In this document: positions 1 through 9,271 of the stretch, one piece after another
Numbering within the stretch: the first letter of the stretch is position 1
How the letters are laid out: every line of letters starts with the position of its first letter
Assembly (NCBI GenBank): GCA_945939115.1
Contig: CAMEVC010000008.1
Span: forward strand, 20,051 to 84,050
Length of the DNA: 64,000 nucleotides
Reading direction: 5' to 3'
From: an uncultured Eubacterium sp.
GTDB taxonomy: Bacteria > Bacillota > Clostridia > Lachnospirales > Lachnospiraceae
Notes under the pieces: generated by a model
What the model saw: only the letters and a program-made list of their open reading frames with translations
Databases searched by the model: none
What the model was told of the DNA's origin: nothing
Translations under genes and position numbers: made by a program

Positions 1-1
1 G

Positions 2-625
2 TCAATTGATATTGTTCCTGTTGTGGAAGCTGTCAAGGGTTCGAACATATTTATTGGGGCTGAGAACGTATATTATCAGGAGAAAGGCGCTTTTACGGGG
101 GAGTTATCACCGGAAATGCTTGTTGATGCAGGGGTTTCTCATGTAATCATCGGGCATTCTGAGAGAAGAATGTATTTCAATGAGAGCAATATGGTGCTTA
201 ACCTTAAGATGCGCAAGGTTATCGAACATAATATGATTCCGATTATGTGTTGCGGTGAGACGCTTGAGCAGAGAGAGCAGGGAATAACACTGGATTTTAT
301 TAAAGGACAGATTATAGCAGCCTATGCAGGTGTAACTAAAGAACAGGCAATTGATACAATTGTTGCATATGAGCCGATATGGGCTATTGGAACAGGTAAG
401 GTTGCTACTTCAGACCAGGCTCAGGAGGTCTGTGGATTTATCAGAACTGTATTTGCAGAGTTATATGATGATGAAGCTGCCGATAAGATAAGAATTCTGT
501 ATGGTGGAAGTGTGAATGCATCTAATGCTGCTGAGTTGTTCTCACAGCCTGATATTGATGGCGGACTGGTGGGAGGCGCAAGCCTTAAACCTGATTTTGC
601 AGATATTGTTAATTATAACCGTTAA
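2..625 (+). CDS. tpiA: Triosephosphate isomerase, 5'-truncated by the window
   Basis: Interconverts dihydroxyacetone phosphate and glyceraldehyde 3-phosphate in glycolysis, in the cytoplasm. The reading frame is open to the first bases of the window, so the true start and roughly the first 40 residues lie outside; the GTG at base 23 is an internal Val codon, not a start. Visible family motifs are IIGHSERR (electrophilic His), [12 protein letters not shown] (catalytic Glu plus the mobile loop) and the phosphate-binding YGGSVNASN and GGLVGGASL near the C-terminus. It ends at a strong terminator and is followed, after a repeat-containing gap, by gpmI, another glycolytic gene. Identity is secure; only the N-terminus is unseen. 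Confidence 0.96.
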   Translation, partial: SIDIVPVVEAVKGSNIFIGAENVYYQEKGAFTGELSPEMLVDAGVSHVIIGHSERRMYFNESNMVLNLKMRKVIEHNMIPIMCCGETLEQREQGITLDFIKGQIIAAYAGVTKEQAIDTIVAYEPIWAIGTGKVATSDQAQEVCGFIRTVFAELYDDEAADKIRILYGGSVNASNAAELFSQPDIDGGLVGGASLKPDFADIVNYNR

Positions 626-636
626 CAGGAATTAAT

Positions 637-682
637 AGACCCTGCTTTGAACATAATATCAAAGTAGGGTCTTTGTTTTTTT
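637..682 (+). terminator. Rho-independent terminator after tpiA
   Basis: A 14-bp stem (AGACCCTGCTTTGA pairing with TCAAAGTAGGGTCT, one G-U pair) with an 8-nt loop is followed by a T-rich run. It closes the glycolytic transcript before the intergenic palindromic element. Confidence 0.85.
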
Positions 683-741
683 ATACAAATGTGCTATCAT
701 GCTATAGACAAAATAGTCCCTTTTCGGATTTGTATTACCGA

Positions 742-872
742 GAATGAATTTGCATATTTGATTTCAGACGCGCTCCCGCTCGGGACGCAACGTAGCGGTG
801 CTAAATTCGCAACAATGCTCATTAAGTACCAACGTTGCTTTACGGTCTGCAATCAAATATGCAAATTCATTC
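742..872. repeat. Intergenic element bounded by 22-bp perfect inverted repeats
   Basis: The 312-bp gap between tpiA and gpmI holds two perfect 22-bp inverted arms (742-763 and 851-872). Pairing continues inward through CAGAC/GTCTG after a one-base bulge. The interior of about 80 bp is more GC-rich than the flanks (CGCTCCCGCTCGGGACGC and similar). A 70-codon open frame crosses it but has no ribosome site and no protein-like composition, so I do not call a gene. It resembles the small palindromic or MITE-like intergenic repeats common in Lachnospiraceae; that is inference, since no second copy occurs in this window. Confidence 0.6.
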
Positions 873-937
873 AGCAACATAAATCTGGAAAAGGGAGATG
901 AATATTTGAAAGAACATATTTAAAGGAGAATCAGAAT

Positions 938-2488
938 ATGAGTAAGAAACCGGTTGTTTTAATGGTGCTTGATGGTTATGGTCTTAATGATAGAACAGAA
1001 GGTAATGCTATTGCTTTAGCAAATACTCCTGTTATGGATAAGCTTATGAAGGAGTGTCCGTTCCAGCAAGGATTCGCATCAGGTCTTTCAGTTGGACTTC
1101 CAGATGGACAGATGGGTAATTCAGAGGTTGGCCATATGAACATTGGTGCCGGAAGAATCATTTATCAGGATCTTACAAGAATCACGAAGGATATTGAGGA
1201 TGGCACATTCTTTAAGAATGAGGAACTTATAGCGGCTATGGAGAACTGTAAGAAGAATGATTCAGATCTCCATCTTTTCGGACTTTTATCAGATGGCGGA
1301 GTTCACAGTCATTTAAGTCATGTATACGGACTGCTTGAGATGGCAAAGAAACAGGGAGTATCTAAAGTATATGTACATGCTTTCCTTGACGGAAGAGATA
1401 CACCACCAGCATCTGCTAAAGGATTTGTTGAGACTCTTGAGAACAAGATGGCTGAAATCGGAGTTGGTAAGGTTGCTTCCCTCTCTGGACGTTATTATGC
1501 TATGGATAGAGATAACAACTGGGACAGAGTTGAAAAGGCATATAATTCATTGATTACAGGTGATGGAATAAAGGCAGAGTCTGCTACACAGGCACTTCAG
1601 GAATCTTATGACAACGGCAAGACAGATGAATTCGTTGAGCCAACAGTTATCTGCGAGGATGGAAAGCCATTATCTTTAGTTAAGGCTGGGGATTCAGTTA
1701 TTTTCTTTAATTTCCGTCCAGACCGCGCAAGAGAGATGACAAGAGCTTTCTGTGATGATAAGTTTACAGGATTTGAGAGAAAGACAGGATTTATTCCATT
1801 AACATTTGTATGTTTTAAGGATTATGATGAGACAATTCCTAATAAGCTCGTAGCTTTTAAGAAGGAAGAGATTAAGAATACATTAGGCGAATTCCTTGCT
1901 AAGCAGGGAAAGAAACAGTTAAGACTTGCTGAGACAGAGAAATACGCTCATGTTACATTCTTCTTCAATGGCGGAGTTGAGGACCCTAATATGGATGAGT
2001 TCAGAATACTCGTTAACTCGCCTAAGGATGTTGCAACCTATGATTTAAAGCCTGAAATGAGTGCTCCAGAGGTTGGTATGGATCTGGTTGATGCAATTAA
2101 ATCTGACAAATATGATGTGATAATTATTAATTTTGCTAATCCTGATATGGTTGGTCACACAGGTGTCATTCCTGCAGCAGTCAAGGCCGTTGAGAAGGTG
2201 GATGAGCTTGTGGGCAGGGCTGTTGAGGCTGTGAAGGAAGTAGACGGAGTTATGTTTATATGTGCAGACCATGGAAATGCTGAGAAGATGATTGATTATG
2301 AGACAGGCGCTCCACATACTGCCCACACAACTAATCCGGTTCCATTCATTCTCGTTAATTATGATGATAATTATACATTGCGTGAGGGAGGAAGACTCTG
2401 CGATATCGCTCCTACACTTATTGAGATTATGGGGCTTGAAAAGCCTGTTGAAATGACAGGTGAGTCTCTTCTTGTAAAGAAGAATTAA
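938..2488 (+). CDS. gpmI: 2,3-bisphosphoglycerate-independent phosphoglycerate mutase
   Basis: Interconverts 3- and 2-phosphoglycerate without a bisphosphoglycerate cofactor, using two metal ions and a phosphoserine intermediate. At 516 residues it has the usual family length. The N-terminal VLMVLDGYG metal site (Asp12), GNSEVGHMNIG with nucleophile Ser62, the DGRDTPP substrate loop, NFRPDRAR and the C-terminal metal ligands in FANPDMVGHTG, ADHGNAE and HTTNPVP are all present. AAAGGAG precedes the ATG by a normal spacing. It lies downstream of tpiA but behind a terminator, so it probably has its own promoter. Very secure. Confidence 0.98.
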   Translation: MSKKPVVLMVLDGYGLNDRTEGNAIALANTPVMDKLMKECPFQQGFASGLSVGLPDGQMGNSEVGHMNIGAGRIIYQDLTRITKDIEDGTFFKNEELIAAMENCKKNDSDLHLFGLLSDGGVHSHLSHVYGLLEMAKKQGVSKVYVHAFLDGRDTPPASAKGFVETLENKMAEIGVGKVASLSGRYYAMDRDNNWDRVEKAYNSLITGDGIKAESATQALQESYDNGKTDEFVEPTVICEDGKPLSLVKAGDSVIFFNFRPDRAREMTRAFCDDKFTGFERKTGFIPLTFVCFKDYDETIPNKLVAFKKEEIKNTLGEFLAKQGKKQLRLAETEKYAHVTFFFNGGVEDPNMDEFRILVNSPKDVATYDLKPEMSAPEVGMDLVDAIKSDKYDVIIINFANPDMVGHTGVIPAAVKAVEKVDELVGRAVEAVKEVDGVMFICADHGNAEKMIDYETGAPHTAHTTNPVPFILVNYDDNYTLREGGRLCDIAPTLIEIMGLEKPVEMTGESLLVKKN

Positions 2489-2496
2489 ATTTCTTC

Positions 2497-2525
2497 TTGC
2501 ACAAGATGTTTGATTGTGTTAGAAT
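2497..2525 (+). promoter_or_regulatory. Candidate sigma-A promoter for secG-rnr-smpB
   Basis: TTGCAC and TAGAAT are separated by 17 bp, starting just after the gpmI stop codon. It would give a 5' leader of roughly 60 nt for secG. Pattern match only. Confidence 0.5.
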
Positions 2526-2593
2526 AACCTATGTTGCCATATTGGCATTATTATGTAATAAAAAGCGCTCCATGCGCAGGAATGAGGATTAGT

Positions 2594-2869
2594 ATGGATA
2601 AGATGATACCATTGTTTCATATGTCTGTCGGAGATGTATTAAGAATTGGATTAATGGGAGTATTTATAGTAATTTGTATAGCAATCGCAATAATTATTCT
2701 TATGCAGGAAAGCAAACAGAATGGATTATCAGGAACAATCAGTGGTGCTGCTGATTCATACTGGGGTAGAAACAAGGGACGCTCTATGGAGGGTAAGCTT
2801 GTTAAGATTACCAAGATTCTTGTTATTCTTTTCATTGTGATAGCAGTTATACTTAATTTTAATTTCTAA
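2594..2869 (+). CDS. secG: Preprotein translocase subunit SecG
   Basis: Small subunit of the SecYEG channel in the cytoplasmic membrane. The 91-residue protein has the SecG layout: a first membrane helix (about residues 15-35), a polar loop with the hallmark LMQESKQNGLSGTISGAADSYWG-like region, and a second helix at the C-terminus. I start at the ATG in MDKMIPLF because GAGG sits 6 nt upstream; longer in-frame starts lack a usable ribosome site. It heads the block secG-rnr-smpB-ssrA, a gene order common in Firmicutes that couples export with RNA decay and ribosome rescue. A hairpin after its stop probably attenuates rather than fully isolates rnr. Confidence 0.93.
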   Translation: MDKMIPLFHMSVGDVLRIGLMGVFIVICIAIAIIILMQESKQNGLSGTISGAADSYWGRNKGRSMEGKLVKITKILVILFIVIAVILNFNF

Positions 2870-2875
2870 ACTACG

Positions 2876-2915
2876 AACGCTCTTAAGAAAAATAATTCTT
2901 AAGAGCGTTTTGCTT
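2876..2915 (+). terminator. Intrinsic terminator or attenuator between secG and rnr
   Basis: A perfect 14-bp stem (AACGCTCTTAAGAA / TTCTTAAGAGCGTT) with a 6-nt loop runs into TTTTGCTT. The rnr ribosome site lies only a few bases beyond, so some readthrough is likely. Confidence 0.7.
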
Positions 2916-2932
2916 ATTATTCAGGAGGATAT

Positions 2933-5062
2933 ATGGAGAAGGATATTTTTACAGAACGCAGGCGTATGCTTGCTGATATGATTCTTAATAATGAATTATA
3001 TGTACCTATGAAAGCTAAAGAGATTGCAATCCTTCTTGATATTCCGAAGGGACAGCGGGGGGAACTTCAGGAGGTGCTTGACAGTCTTGTGTCAGATGGA
3101 ACTATCGGGGTTTCAAAGAAGGGCAAATATATGAAGCCGGAGAATGTTGCTTTGACAGGAATCTTTGAAAGCACAGGCAAAGGCTTTGGTTTTGTTGTCA
3201 TTCCTGACCGTGAAGATGATATATTTGTCAAGGCCAATGACACAATGAATGCATTTTACCATGATAAGGTTAAAGTAGTGATTACCAGTGAGAAGACAAA
3301 GGGTAAAAGGGCTGAAGGCAGGATAATTGCTGTGCTTGGACATGAAATTGTCAATGTGGTAGGAACATTTCAGAAAAACAGAACTTACGGTTTTGTTATT
3401 CCTGATAACATGAAGATTAACTGTGATATATTTGTACCACAGGAGTGTATAAACGGTGCAGTTGACGGCTCCAAGGTAGTTGCACAGATAACCGATTATG
3501 GAAGCTGTAATAAGAATCCGCAGGGCAGGATTACTGAGGTTTTAGGTCACATTAATGACCCGGGAGTAGACATAATGTCCGTTATCAGAGCATATGATTT
3601 ACCAGTGGAATTTCCGGATTCTGTTAAAAAGGCTTTGGAGGATATTCCTGATACTGTTAAAGAAGAAGATAAGAATGGCAGGGTGGATTTGAGAAATGTC
3701 CAGATGGTAACCATAGATGGTGAAGATGCGAAGGATTTGGATGATGCTGTATCTATATCAAAGGAAGGACCTGTATACCACCTTGGTGTTCATATTGCAG
3801 ATGTTAGTCATTATGTGACGGAGGGCAGTGCGCTTGATAAGGAGGCACTTAAACGAGGGACAAGTGTTTATCTTGTGGACAGGGTTATTCCTATGATTCC
3901 GCACAAGCTGTCCAATGGAATATGCTCTCTTAATGAGGGAGAGGACAGGCTTGCATTGAGCTGCCTTATGGATATTGATGAAAAGGGGAATATTGTCGGT
4001 CACAGGATATGTGAAACATTAATTAATGTTAACAGAAGAATGAGCTATACAAGTGTCAAGAAGATTCTTGCAGATGAAGATGCCGAAGAAATCATGAAAT
4101 ATAAAGAATTGGTTCCTATGTTTCATATGATGGAAGAGGCGGCATCTCTCCTCAGAAAGAAAAGATTTGCAAGAGGCTCAGTTGATTTCGACTTTCCGGA
4201 GAGCAAGATAATACTTGATAAAGATGGTCATCCGACAGATATTAAGCCTTATGACAGGAATGTTGCAACTAAGATTATAGAGGATTTTATGCTTGCAGCT
4301 AATGAGACTGTAGCAGAGGATTATTTCTGGCAGGATATGCCTTTTCTGTACAGGACGCATGAGAATCCGGACCCGGAAAAGATGAGGAAGCTTGCCACAT
4401 TTATTAATAATTTTGGTTACACATTAAGACTGAATGACGATATGCGGCCTAAGGAGATTCAGAAGCTTTTATCTGATATTGAGGGCTCTGATGCTGAGAA
4501 TCTTATAAGCAGGCTTACACTTCGTTCAATGAAGAAGGCTAAGTACACAACAGAATGTGTGGGACATTTTGGACTTGCGGCAAAGTATTACTGCCATTTT
4601 ACCTCGCCAATAAGAAGATATCCTGATTTGCAGATTCACAGAATTATCAAGGAAAATATGCATGGCGGATTAAGCGGGAAGAGACGGGAACATTTCTCGG
4701 GGATTCTTCCGGATGTGGCTGTGTCTACAAGTGCCACAGAGCGCAGGGCTGCTGATGCAGAGAGAGATACTGACAAGCTTAAGATGGCAGAATATATGGA
4801 ACAATTTGTAGGAGAGACATTTGAAGGTGTAATATCCGGGGTCACAGCCTGGGGTGTATATGTGGAGCTGCCGAATACTATTGAGGGAATGGTTTCTGTT
4901 AATAATATGCGGGGATTCTATACATTTGATGAGGAACATTATGAGATGGTAAGTGAACTCGGCAATAAAACTTACAAACTGGGGCAGAAGGTTAAGGTTG
5001 TTGTGGCTGGAACCGATAAAATATCAAGAACAATAGATTTTGTTTTTGAAGAAGATATGTGA
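2933..5062 (+). CDS. rnr: Ribonuclease R
   Basis: Processive 3'-5' exoribonuclease that degrades structured RNA and works with SmpB-tmRNA in decay of non-stop messages. The 709 residues show an N-terminal winged-helix region (about 1-65), cold-shock/OB folds (about 72-210, with GFGFVV and TYGFVIP), and the RNB catalytic domain. The RNB domain carries the acidic cluster TIDGEDAKDLDD (residues 260-271) and HFTSPIRRYPDL. A C-terminal S1 domain follows (about 625-705, AWGVYVELPNTIEGMV). The start ATG follows CAGGAGG. smpB and ssrA directly downstream match the functional partnership. Very secure. Confidence 0.97.
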   Translation: MEKDIFTERRRMLADMILNNELYVPMKAKEIAILLDIPKGQRGELQEVLDSLVSDGTIGVSKKGKYMKPENVALTGIFESTGKGFGFVVIPDREDDIFVKANDTMNAFYHDKVKVVITSEKTKGKRAEGRIIAVLGHEIVNVVGTFQKNRTYGFVIPDNMKINCDIFVPQECINGAVDGSKVVAQITDYGSCNKNPQGRITEVLGHINDPGVDIMSVIRAYDLPVEFPDSVKKALEDIPDTVKEEDKNGRVDLRNVQMVTIDGEDAKDLDDAVSISKEGPVYHLGVHIADVSHYVTEGSALDKEALKRGTSVYLVDRVIPMIPHKLSNGICSLNEGEDRLALSCLMDIDEKGNIVGHRICETLINVNRRMSYTSVKKILADEDAEEIMKYKELVPMFHMMEEAASLLRKKRFARGSVDFDFPESKIILDKDGHPTDIKPYDRNVATKIIEDFMLAANETVAEDYFWQDMPFLYRTHENPDPEKMRKLATFINNFGYTLRLNDDMRPKEIQKLLSDIEGSDAENLISRLTLRSMKKAKYTTECVGHFGLAAKYYCHFTSPIRRYPDLQIHRIIKENMHGGLSGKRREHFSGILPDVAVSTSATERRAADAERDTDKLKMAEYMEQFVGETFEGVISGVTAWGVYVELPNTIEGMVSVNNMRGFYTFDEEHYEMVSELGNKTYKLGQKVKVVVAGTDKISRTIDFVFEEDM

Positions 5063-5103
5063 AGTGTATAAATGTTGCATTCACTTAAGGAATGGAGACA
5101 AAT

Positions 5104-5583
5104 ATGGCAAAGAACAGTGCATCAGGAAACAGACTGATATCTAATAATAAGAAGGCTTATTTCGATTATTTCATTGAGGAGAAATATGAAGCAGGAATGG
5201 TGCTGTGCGGAACAGAGGTAAAGTCTGTGAGGGCAGGGAAATGCTCTATTAAGGAGTCTTATATACAGATTCAGAACGGTGAAGTATATGTAATTAATAT
5301 GAATATCACACCTTATGAGAAGGGGAATATATTCAATAAAGACCCTTTAAGACCTAAGAAGCTTCTTCTCCATAAGAACGAGATTAATAAGCTCGCAGGT
5401 GAGCTTACTATCAAGGGATATACGCTTGTTCCTCTTCAGGTGTATCTTAAAGAGGGAAAGGTCAAGATGGAGATTGGTCTTGGAAAGGGTAAGAAAAACT
5501 TTGATAAGAGAGACTCTATTGCTAAGAAAGACCAGCAAAGAGAGGCTCAGAAGGAATTTAAGAACAGAAATCTAAAGTTTTAG
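5104..5583 (+). CDS. smpB: SsrA-binding protein SmpB
   Basis: Binds the tRNA-like domain of tmRNA and delivers it to stalled ribosomes in trans-translation. The 159 residues carry the family signatures [15 protein letters not shown] N-terminus, [16 protein letters not shown], the ITPYEKGN segment and the basic C-terminal tail [14 protein letters not shown] that inserts in the ribosomal channel. I prefer the second ATG (MAKNSASG), 12 bases inside the longest frame, because GGAG is correctly spaced for it; the first ATG abuts its purine stretch. ssrA lies 78 bases downstream. Confidence 0.96.
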   Translation: MAKNSASGNRLISNNKKAYFDYFIEEKYEAGMVLCGTEVKSVRAGKCSIKESYIQIQNGEVYVINMNITPYEKGNIFNKDPLRPKKLLLHKNEINKLAGELTIKGYTLVPLQVYLKEGKVKMEIGLGKGKKNFDKRDSIAKKDQQREAQKEFKNRNLKF

Positions 5584-5605
5584 ATTATTTTTAGAATTAA
5601 GTTAA

Positions 5606-5637
5606 TTGACTTGGCATAATGCCAATGTTATTATAAT
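5606..5637 (+). promoter_or_regulatory. Probable ssrA promoter
   Basis: A consensus TATAAT (5632-5637) lies 24 bases before the tmRNA 5' end. The -35 is ambiguous: TTGACT is 20 bp upstream and TTGGCA 15 bp upstream, neither ideal. The spacer contains the palindrome TTGGCATAATGCCAA. Confidence 0.5.
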
Positions 5638-5660
5638 TAAGCAGTGAGAACTGCTGATAA

Positions 5661-5996
5661 GGGCTAGTAAAGGTTTCGACGGGGATCTTGAAGCTGGTGA
5701 AGCTATCCGCAGGAAAGCGTTAAATTCCAAACCTAAATATAAACGCTAACGATAATTTAGCATACGCTGCCTAATTGCAGCAGTCTGACCTGGAGCACCT
5801 ACACTTTAGGATTCGGGCTTCGATTATGTAGGAAACGACGTTGCCAAAGCTTTGCGGTACCGGACGTATTATGAAGCTACTGAAGATACAAGGATGTTGG
5901 TTTCCGTGTATCAGAGGGAATGTTAAATAATCAACTATGATAGTAGAAGAACAGGGAATGGGTTTTCGGACAGGGGTTCGACTCCCCTCTGGTCCA
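5661..5996 (+). ncRNA. ssrA: Transfer-messenger RNA (tmRNA)
   Basis: Rescues stalled ribosomes and tags the incomplete protein for proteolysis. The acceptor stem GGGCTAG (5661-5667) pairs with CTGGTCC (5989-5995), followed by discriminator A. Classic segments are present: AGGTTTCGACGGGG at the 5' side and the T arm GGGGTTCGACTCCCC at the 3' side. The resume codon GCT at 5745 opens the tag reading frame ANDNLAYAA followed by TAA (5745-5774). The terminal CCA is not encoded, so it must be added after transcription. Directly downstream of smpB. Confidence 0.96.
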
Positions 5997-6003
5997 TTGA
6001 ATG

Positions 6004-6042
6004 AATCCGAACCATTATGGTTCGGATTTATTTATTTTCTTT
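6004..6042 (+). terminator. Intrinsic terminator of ssrA
   Basis: An 11-bp stem (AATCCGAACCA / TGGTTCGGATT) with a 3-nt loop is followed by TTATTTATTTTCTTTT. Confidence 0.85.
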
Positions 6043-6129
6043 TCCAAGCCGGCAAGCTATGGTAGAATAAAACTAATAAAGGTTTCAATATAACGCTGTG
6101 TATTTTTGTGTATGTGGGGAAGTGAATTT

Positions 6130-6822
6130 ATGAGCGAAAGTAGGAATATTAAGATTAAGAATGGCAGAGATAATAAGGATAAGACGTCAGCTAAGGAAAA
6201 GGGCTATGTTGTAGGTGGATATACATTTAAGACAAAGCAGGAGGCTGACGAGGCGAGAGATGAGATGAATGCCATAAAGTACCTGTCTGGTAATACGGAT
6301 GGTTCTGACCCTAAGCAGGTTTATGTTCTGTATAATAAAATTATTGACAGACAATTATTCTATTCATCTATTGGACTAAATTATCTCAAGGAGTTACAGC
6401 AGTTTCTGTATAATTCACCGGAAATTCCAGATGATAAGATAAAGCCTATACCAGTAAAAAGTGAGACACAGGCTGAGATTGACAGAAGAAGGGAGCGCAA
6501 TGCCCATAGAAGTGAGCTTCATACCCTGTCTATCCAGGTGGCAAAGTACAGGAATAATTTTGTGAAGGTGATGATTGTCAATGCATTTTTGGTGGTGGCA
6601 ATTCTTGGAATGTTTCTGATACTTAAGACAAGCTCTAACTCCAATGTAGTGAATTACGAGGTGAATCTTCAGAATAAGTATTCTTCATGGCAGAGTGAAC
6701 TTGAATCTAAGGAGGAAAAGCTTAAGGCAAAAGAGAAGGAACTTAACTCCAGAGAAGCAGAACTTAAGTCTAAGGAAACGGAGAATACCACGGGCACATC
6801 TAAGTCTTCCCAGAATAAGTGA
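6130..6822 (+). CDS. Single-pass membrane protein with C-terminal coiled coil, unknown function
   Basis: I do not recognise this 230-residue protein. The N-terminal 145 residues are polar and probably cytoplasmic, with GGYTFKTKQEADEARDEMNAIKYL and a conserved-looking YNKIIDRQLFYSSIGLNYL segment. One membrane helix follows (about 148-168, VNAFLVVAILGMFLIL). The C-terminal tail is a highly charged heptad-like run rich in Glu, Lys and Ser (repeated LKSKE/LKAKE units), so it is probably an extended coiled coil outside the membrane. GGGGAAG precedes the ATG used here; an upstream in-frame start lacks a ribosome site. It stands alone between ssrA and a two-component system. Confidence 0.75.
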   Translation: MSESRNIKIKNGRDNKDKTSAKEKGYVVGGYTFKTKQEADEARDEMNAIKYLSGNTDGSDPKQVYVLYNKIIDRQLFYSSIGLNYLKELQQFLYNSPEIPDDKIKPIPVKSETQAEIDRRRERNAHRSELHTLSIQVAKYRNNFVKVMIVNAFLVVAILGMFLILKTSSNSNVVNYEVNLQNKYSSWQSELESKEEKLKAKEKELNSREAELKSKETENTTGTSKSSQNK

Positions 6823-6906
6823 GGAATATATTGGCAGAAAACACATTTTAAACATAATTATCAGATAATATAAAATCAGAATTGAGGCTGAAAGCGAGGA
6901 TTACAT

Positions 6907-7584
6907 ATGGATAGGATGAAGATTTTAGTTGTAGATGATGAGAGCAGAATGAGAAAACTGGTGAGTGATTTCCTTACAAGAAAAGGATATGAGGTAATTG
7001 AGGCTGCAGATGGAATTGAGGCAGTTGATACATTTATGGAGAATAAGGATATAGCACTTATTATTCTTGATGTCATGATGCCGGGAATGGACGGCTGGGA
7101 AGTATGCCGGGAGATAAGAAAGGATTCTAAGGTGCCTATTATTATGCTGACGGCTAAGGGAGAAGAGAATGATGAGCTTCACGGTTTTGAGTGTGGAGCT
7201 GATGAATATATTTCCAAGCCATTCTCTCCGAAAATCCTCACTGCCAGAGTTGATGCCATATTAAGGCGTGCTTATGGAGTCGACAGTAATGAGATAATAG
7301 AGATTGGCGGTATTGTGATTGATAAGGCTGCACACATTGTAAAGATTGATGGTGAAGAGATAGATTTAAGCTACAAGGAATTTGAACTTCTGACATTTTT
7401 TGTGGAGAATAAGGGACTGGCTCTCTCAAGAGAGAAGATTCTTAATAATGTGTGGAATTATGATTATTTTGGTGATGCAAGAACCATAGATACCCATGTT
7501 AAGAAATTGAGAAAGAAGATGGGCGACAAGGGAGATTACATTAAGACAATCTGGGGAATGGGCTACAAGTTTACTGTGGATTAA
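6907..7584 (+). CDS. OmpR/PhoB-family response regulator
   Basis: Two-component transcription regulator. The receiver domain (1-115) has the acidic pair DD (10-11), phosphoacceptor Asp55 in IILDVMMPGMDGW, the Thr in IIMLTAKG and the Lys in EYISKPFSP. The C-terminal winged-helix domain (about 130-225) has the typical LSYKEFELLTFFVENKGLALSRE helix and DARTIDTHVKKLRKKMG recognition region. The length of 225 is normal. The cognate histidine kinase begins 34 bases downstream, so the two are co-transcribed. The target genes are not apparent; the following lipoprotein gene is a possible one. Confidence 0.95.
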   Translation: MDRMKILVVDDESRMRKLVSDFLTRKGYEVIEAADGIEAVDTFMENKDIALIILDVMMPGMDGWEVCREIRKDSKVPIIMLTAKGEENDELHGFECGADEYISKPFSPKILTARVDAILRRAYGVDSNEIIEIGGIVIDKAAHIVKIDGEEIDLSYKEFELLTFFVENKGLALSREKILNNVWNYDYFGDARTIDTHVKKLRKKMGDKGDYIKTIWGMGYKFTVD

Positions 7585-7618
7585 TATGATGTAATTGTAT
7601 AGTGAGGTTACAGATTTT

Positions 7619-9271
7619 ATGAAGATACATTCAATTAAATTCAAAATCACATTTCTTATGGTTGCCACGGTTGCGTGTCTTGTTGTGCTTCTTATCGTAT
7701 TTAACAGCATTTTTTCCGGAACGGTATACATGCAGAGAAAGCAGACAACAATGGTTAATTCGTATGAGTGCGTTAATCAGATTATGCAACAGTATACAGA
7801 TAATGAAATTGACAAGGATACAATGAATGCTGATATGGAAAATATATCTACTGCTAAAGGAATATCAGTGCTTGTTGTTGACAGTAGCTGGTGTACAATA
7901 TATGTCAGCACACAGGGTGAAGACTCTATGATGGAGCGTCTCCGGATGAGCATTTTTAATGGGGATATTTTTCAAAATGACAGTATTCTAAACAGACCGC
8001 CTGAACCTAAGAGTGATTCTGAGCAGGAAACCAGAGCAGGGGAAGAGGAACCGGGCAACACACAGGACAGCAAGAAAGAACATAAAAAGCGCCTTCAGGA
8101 TATAATTGATATGTCTGACAATTCTTTAGTGGAAAACAGGACGATAATAAGTTCTAATGAGAAATATACTCTCCAGAAGGTTTACGATGACCGTCTTGGA
8201 GATTATTATCTTGAAATATGGGGCACTCTGGATAATGGCTATTCAATAATATTGAGAACACCTATCCAGGGAATTAAGGATAATGTCAATATATCAACAA
8301 CCCTGATAAAATATGTTGGCGGTGTGATTCTGATTATAGGTATTATAGCCGCATTTGTTGTTTCCACATATATTACAAAGCCGATTAAGCAGCTTTCGGG
8401 TATTGCTGAACGTATGTCAGAGATGGATTTCGATGCCAGGTATGAAGGCAGTGATAAAGGAGAGATAGGGCTTCTTGGAAAGAGTATGAACAATATGTCT
8501 GAAAAGCTTGAGCAGAATATTGCGGAATTAAAGAAAGCCAATCTTGAACTTAAAAGGGACATTGATAAAAAAGAAAAGCTGGAGATAATGAGAACAGATT
8601 TCCTGTCAAATGTATCTCATGAATTAAAAACCCCTATTACGCTTATTCAGGGATATGCAGAAGGCCTGAAAGAGGGAATAACTGATGACCCGGAGAGTAT
8701 GGAATTTTACTGTGATGTAATAATAGATGAAGCCAATAAAATGAACACTATGGTAAAAAGGCTTCTTACTCTTAACCAGATAGAATTCGGTAATGATGAG
8801 CCTGTAATGGAACGCTTTGATATTAATGAACTTATTACATCTGTAGTAGATGCCAATGAAATCAGGGCAGAACAGAAGGATATGAGCATTGTCTTCGATA
8901 ACCGTGGCGAACATAATTATGTCTGGGCAGATGAATATAAGACAGAGGAGGTTCTTACTAATTATATTTCAAATGCGTTGAATCATTGTGATGGAAAGCG
9001 TTCAATTGAGGTGAGAACCATAAAGAACAATGACGATGGAACAATTAAGGTGATTGTCTACAATAGTGGAAAGAATATTGAGGATGAGGATATAGACCGT
9101 ATCTGGGAGAAGTTCTACAAGACAGATAAGGCAAGAACCCGGGAATATGGTGGCAATGGAATTGGACTTTCGATTGTAAAGGCTATTATGGAGTCTATGG
9201 GTCAGAATTATGGTGTTAATAATGTTTCCGATGGCGTAGAATTCTGGTTTAATCTTGATTGTAAATCATGA
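7619..9271 (+). CDS. Sensor histidine kinase (HAMP, HisKA, HATPase)
   Basis: Membrane sensor partner of the preceding regulator; 550 residues. Order: membrane helix 1 (about 10-32), an extracytoplasmic sensor of about 185 residues that includes a low-complexity acidic stretch rich in Glu, Ser and Pro, and membrane helix 2 (YVGGVILIIGIIAAFVVSTY). HAMP follows, then HisKA with phosphoacceptor His334 in SNVSHELKTP, and the ATPase with N box NYISNALNH, F box WEKFYKTD and G box GGNGIGLSIV. I start at the ATG of MKIHSIKF rather than an upstream TTG because GAGG lies upstream of it. The sensor domain is not recognisable, so the signal is unknown. Confidence 0.94.
   Translation: MKIHSIKFKITFLMVATVACLVVLLIVFNSIFSGTVYMQRKQTTMVNSYECVNQIMQQYTDNEIDKDTMNADMENISTAKGISVLVVDSSWCTIYVSTQGEDSMMERLRMSIFNGDIFQNDSILNRPPEPKSDSEQETRAGEEEPGNTQDSKKEHKKRLQDIIDMSDNSLVENRTIISSNEKYTLQKVYDDRLGDYYLEIWGTLDNGYSIILRTPIQGIKDNVNISTTLIKYVGGVILIIGIIAAFVVSTYITKPIKQLSGIAERMSEMDFDARYEGSDKGEIGLLGKSMNNMSEKLEQNIAELKKANLELKRDIDKKEKLEIMRTDFLSNVSHELKTPITLIQGYAEGLKEGITDDPESMEFYCDVIIDEANKMNTMVKRLLTLNQIEFGNDEPVMERFDINELITSVVDANEIRAEQKDMSIVFDNRGEHNYVWADEYKTEEVLTNYISNALNHCDGKRSIEVRTIKNNDDGTIKVIVYNSGKNIEDEDIDRIWEKFYKTDKARTREYGGNGIGLSIVKAIMESMGQNYGVNNVSDGVEFWFNLDCKS

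Noticed and set aside
689..901. 70-codon open frame between tpiA and gpmI
   Set aside because: No ribosome site, and it runs through both arms of a perfect inverted repeat; composition is not protein-like.
2045..2326. 93-codon minus-strand frame inside gpmI
   Set aside because: Antisense shadow of a strongly conserved gene with no start signal. The same applies to many frames opposite or out of phase with housekeeping genes.
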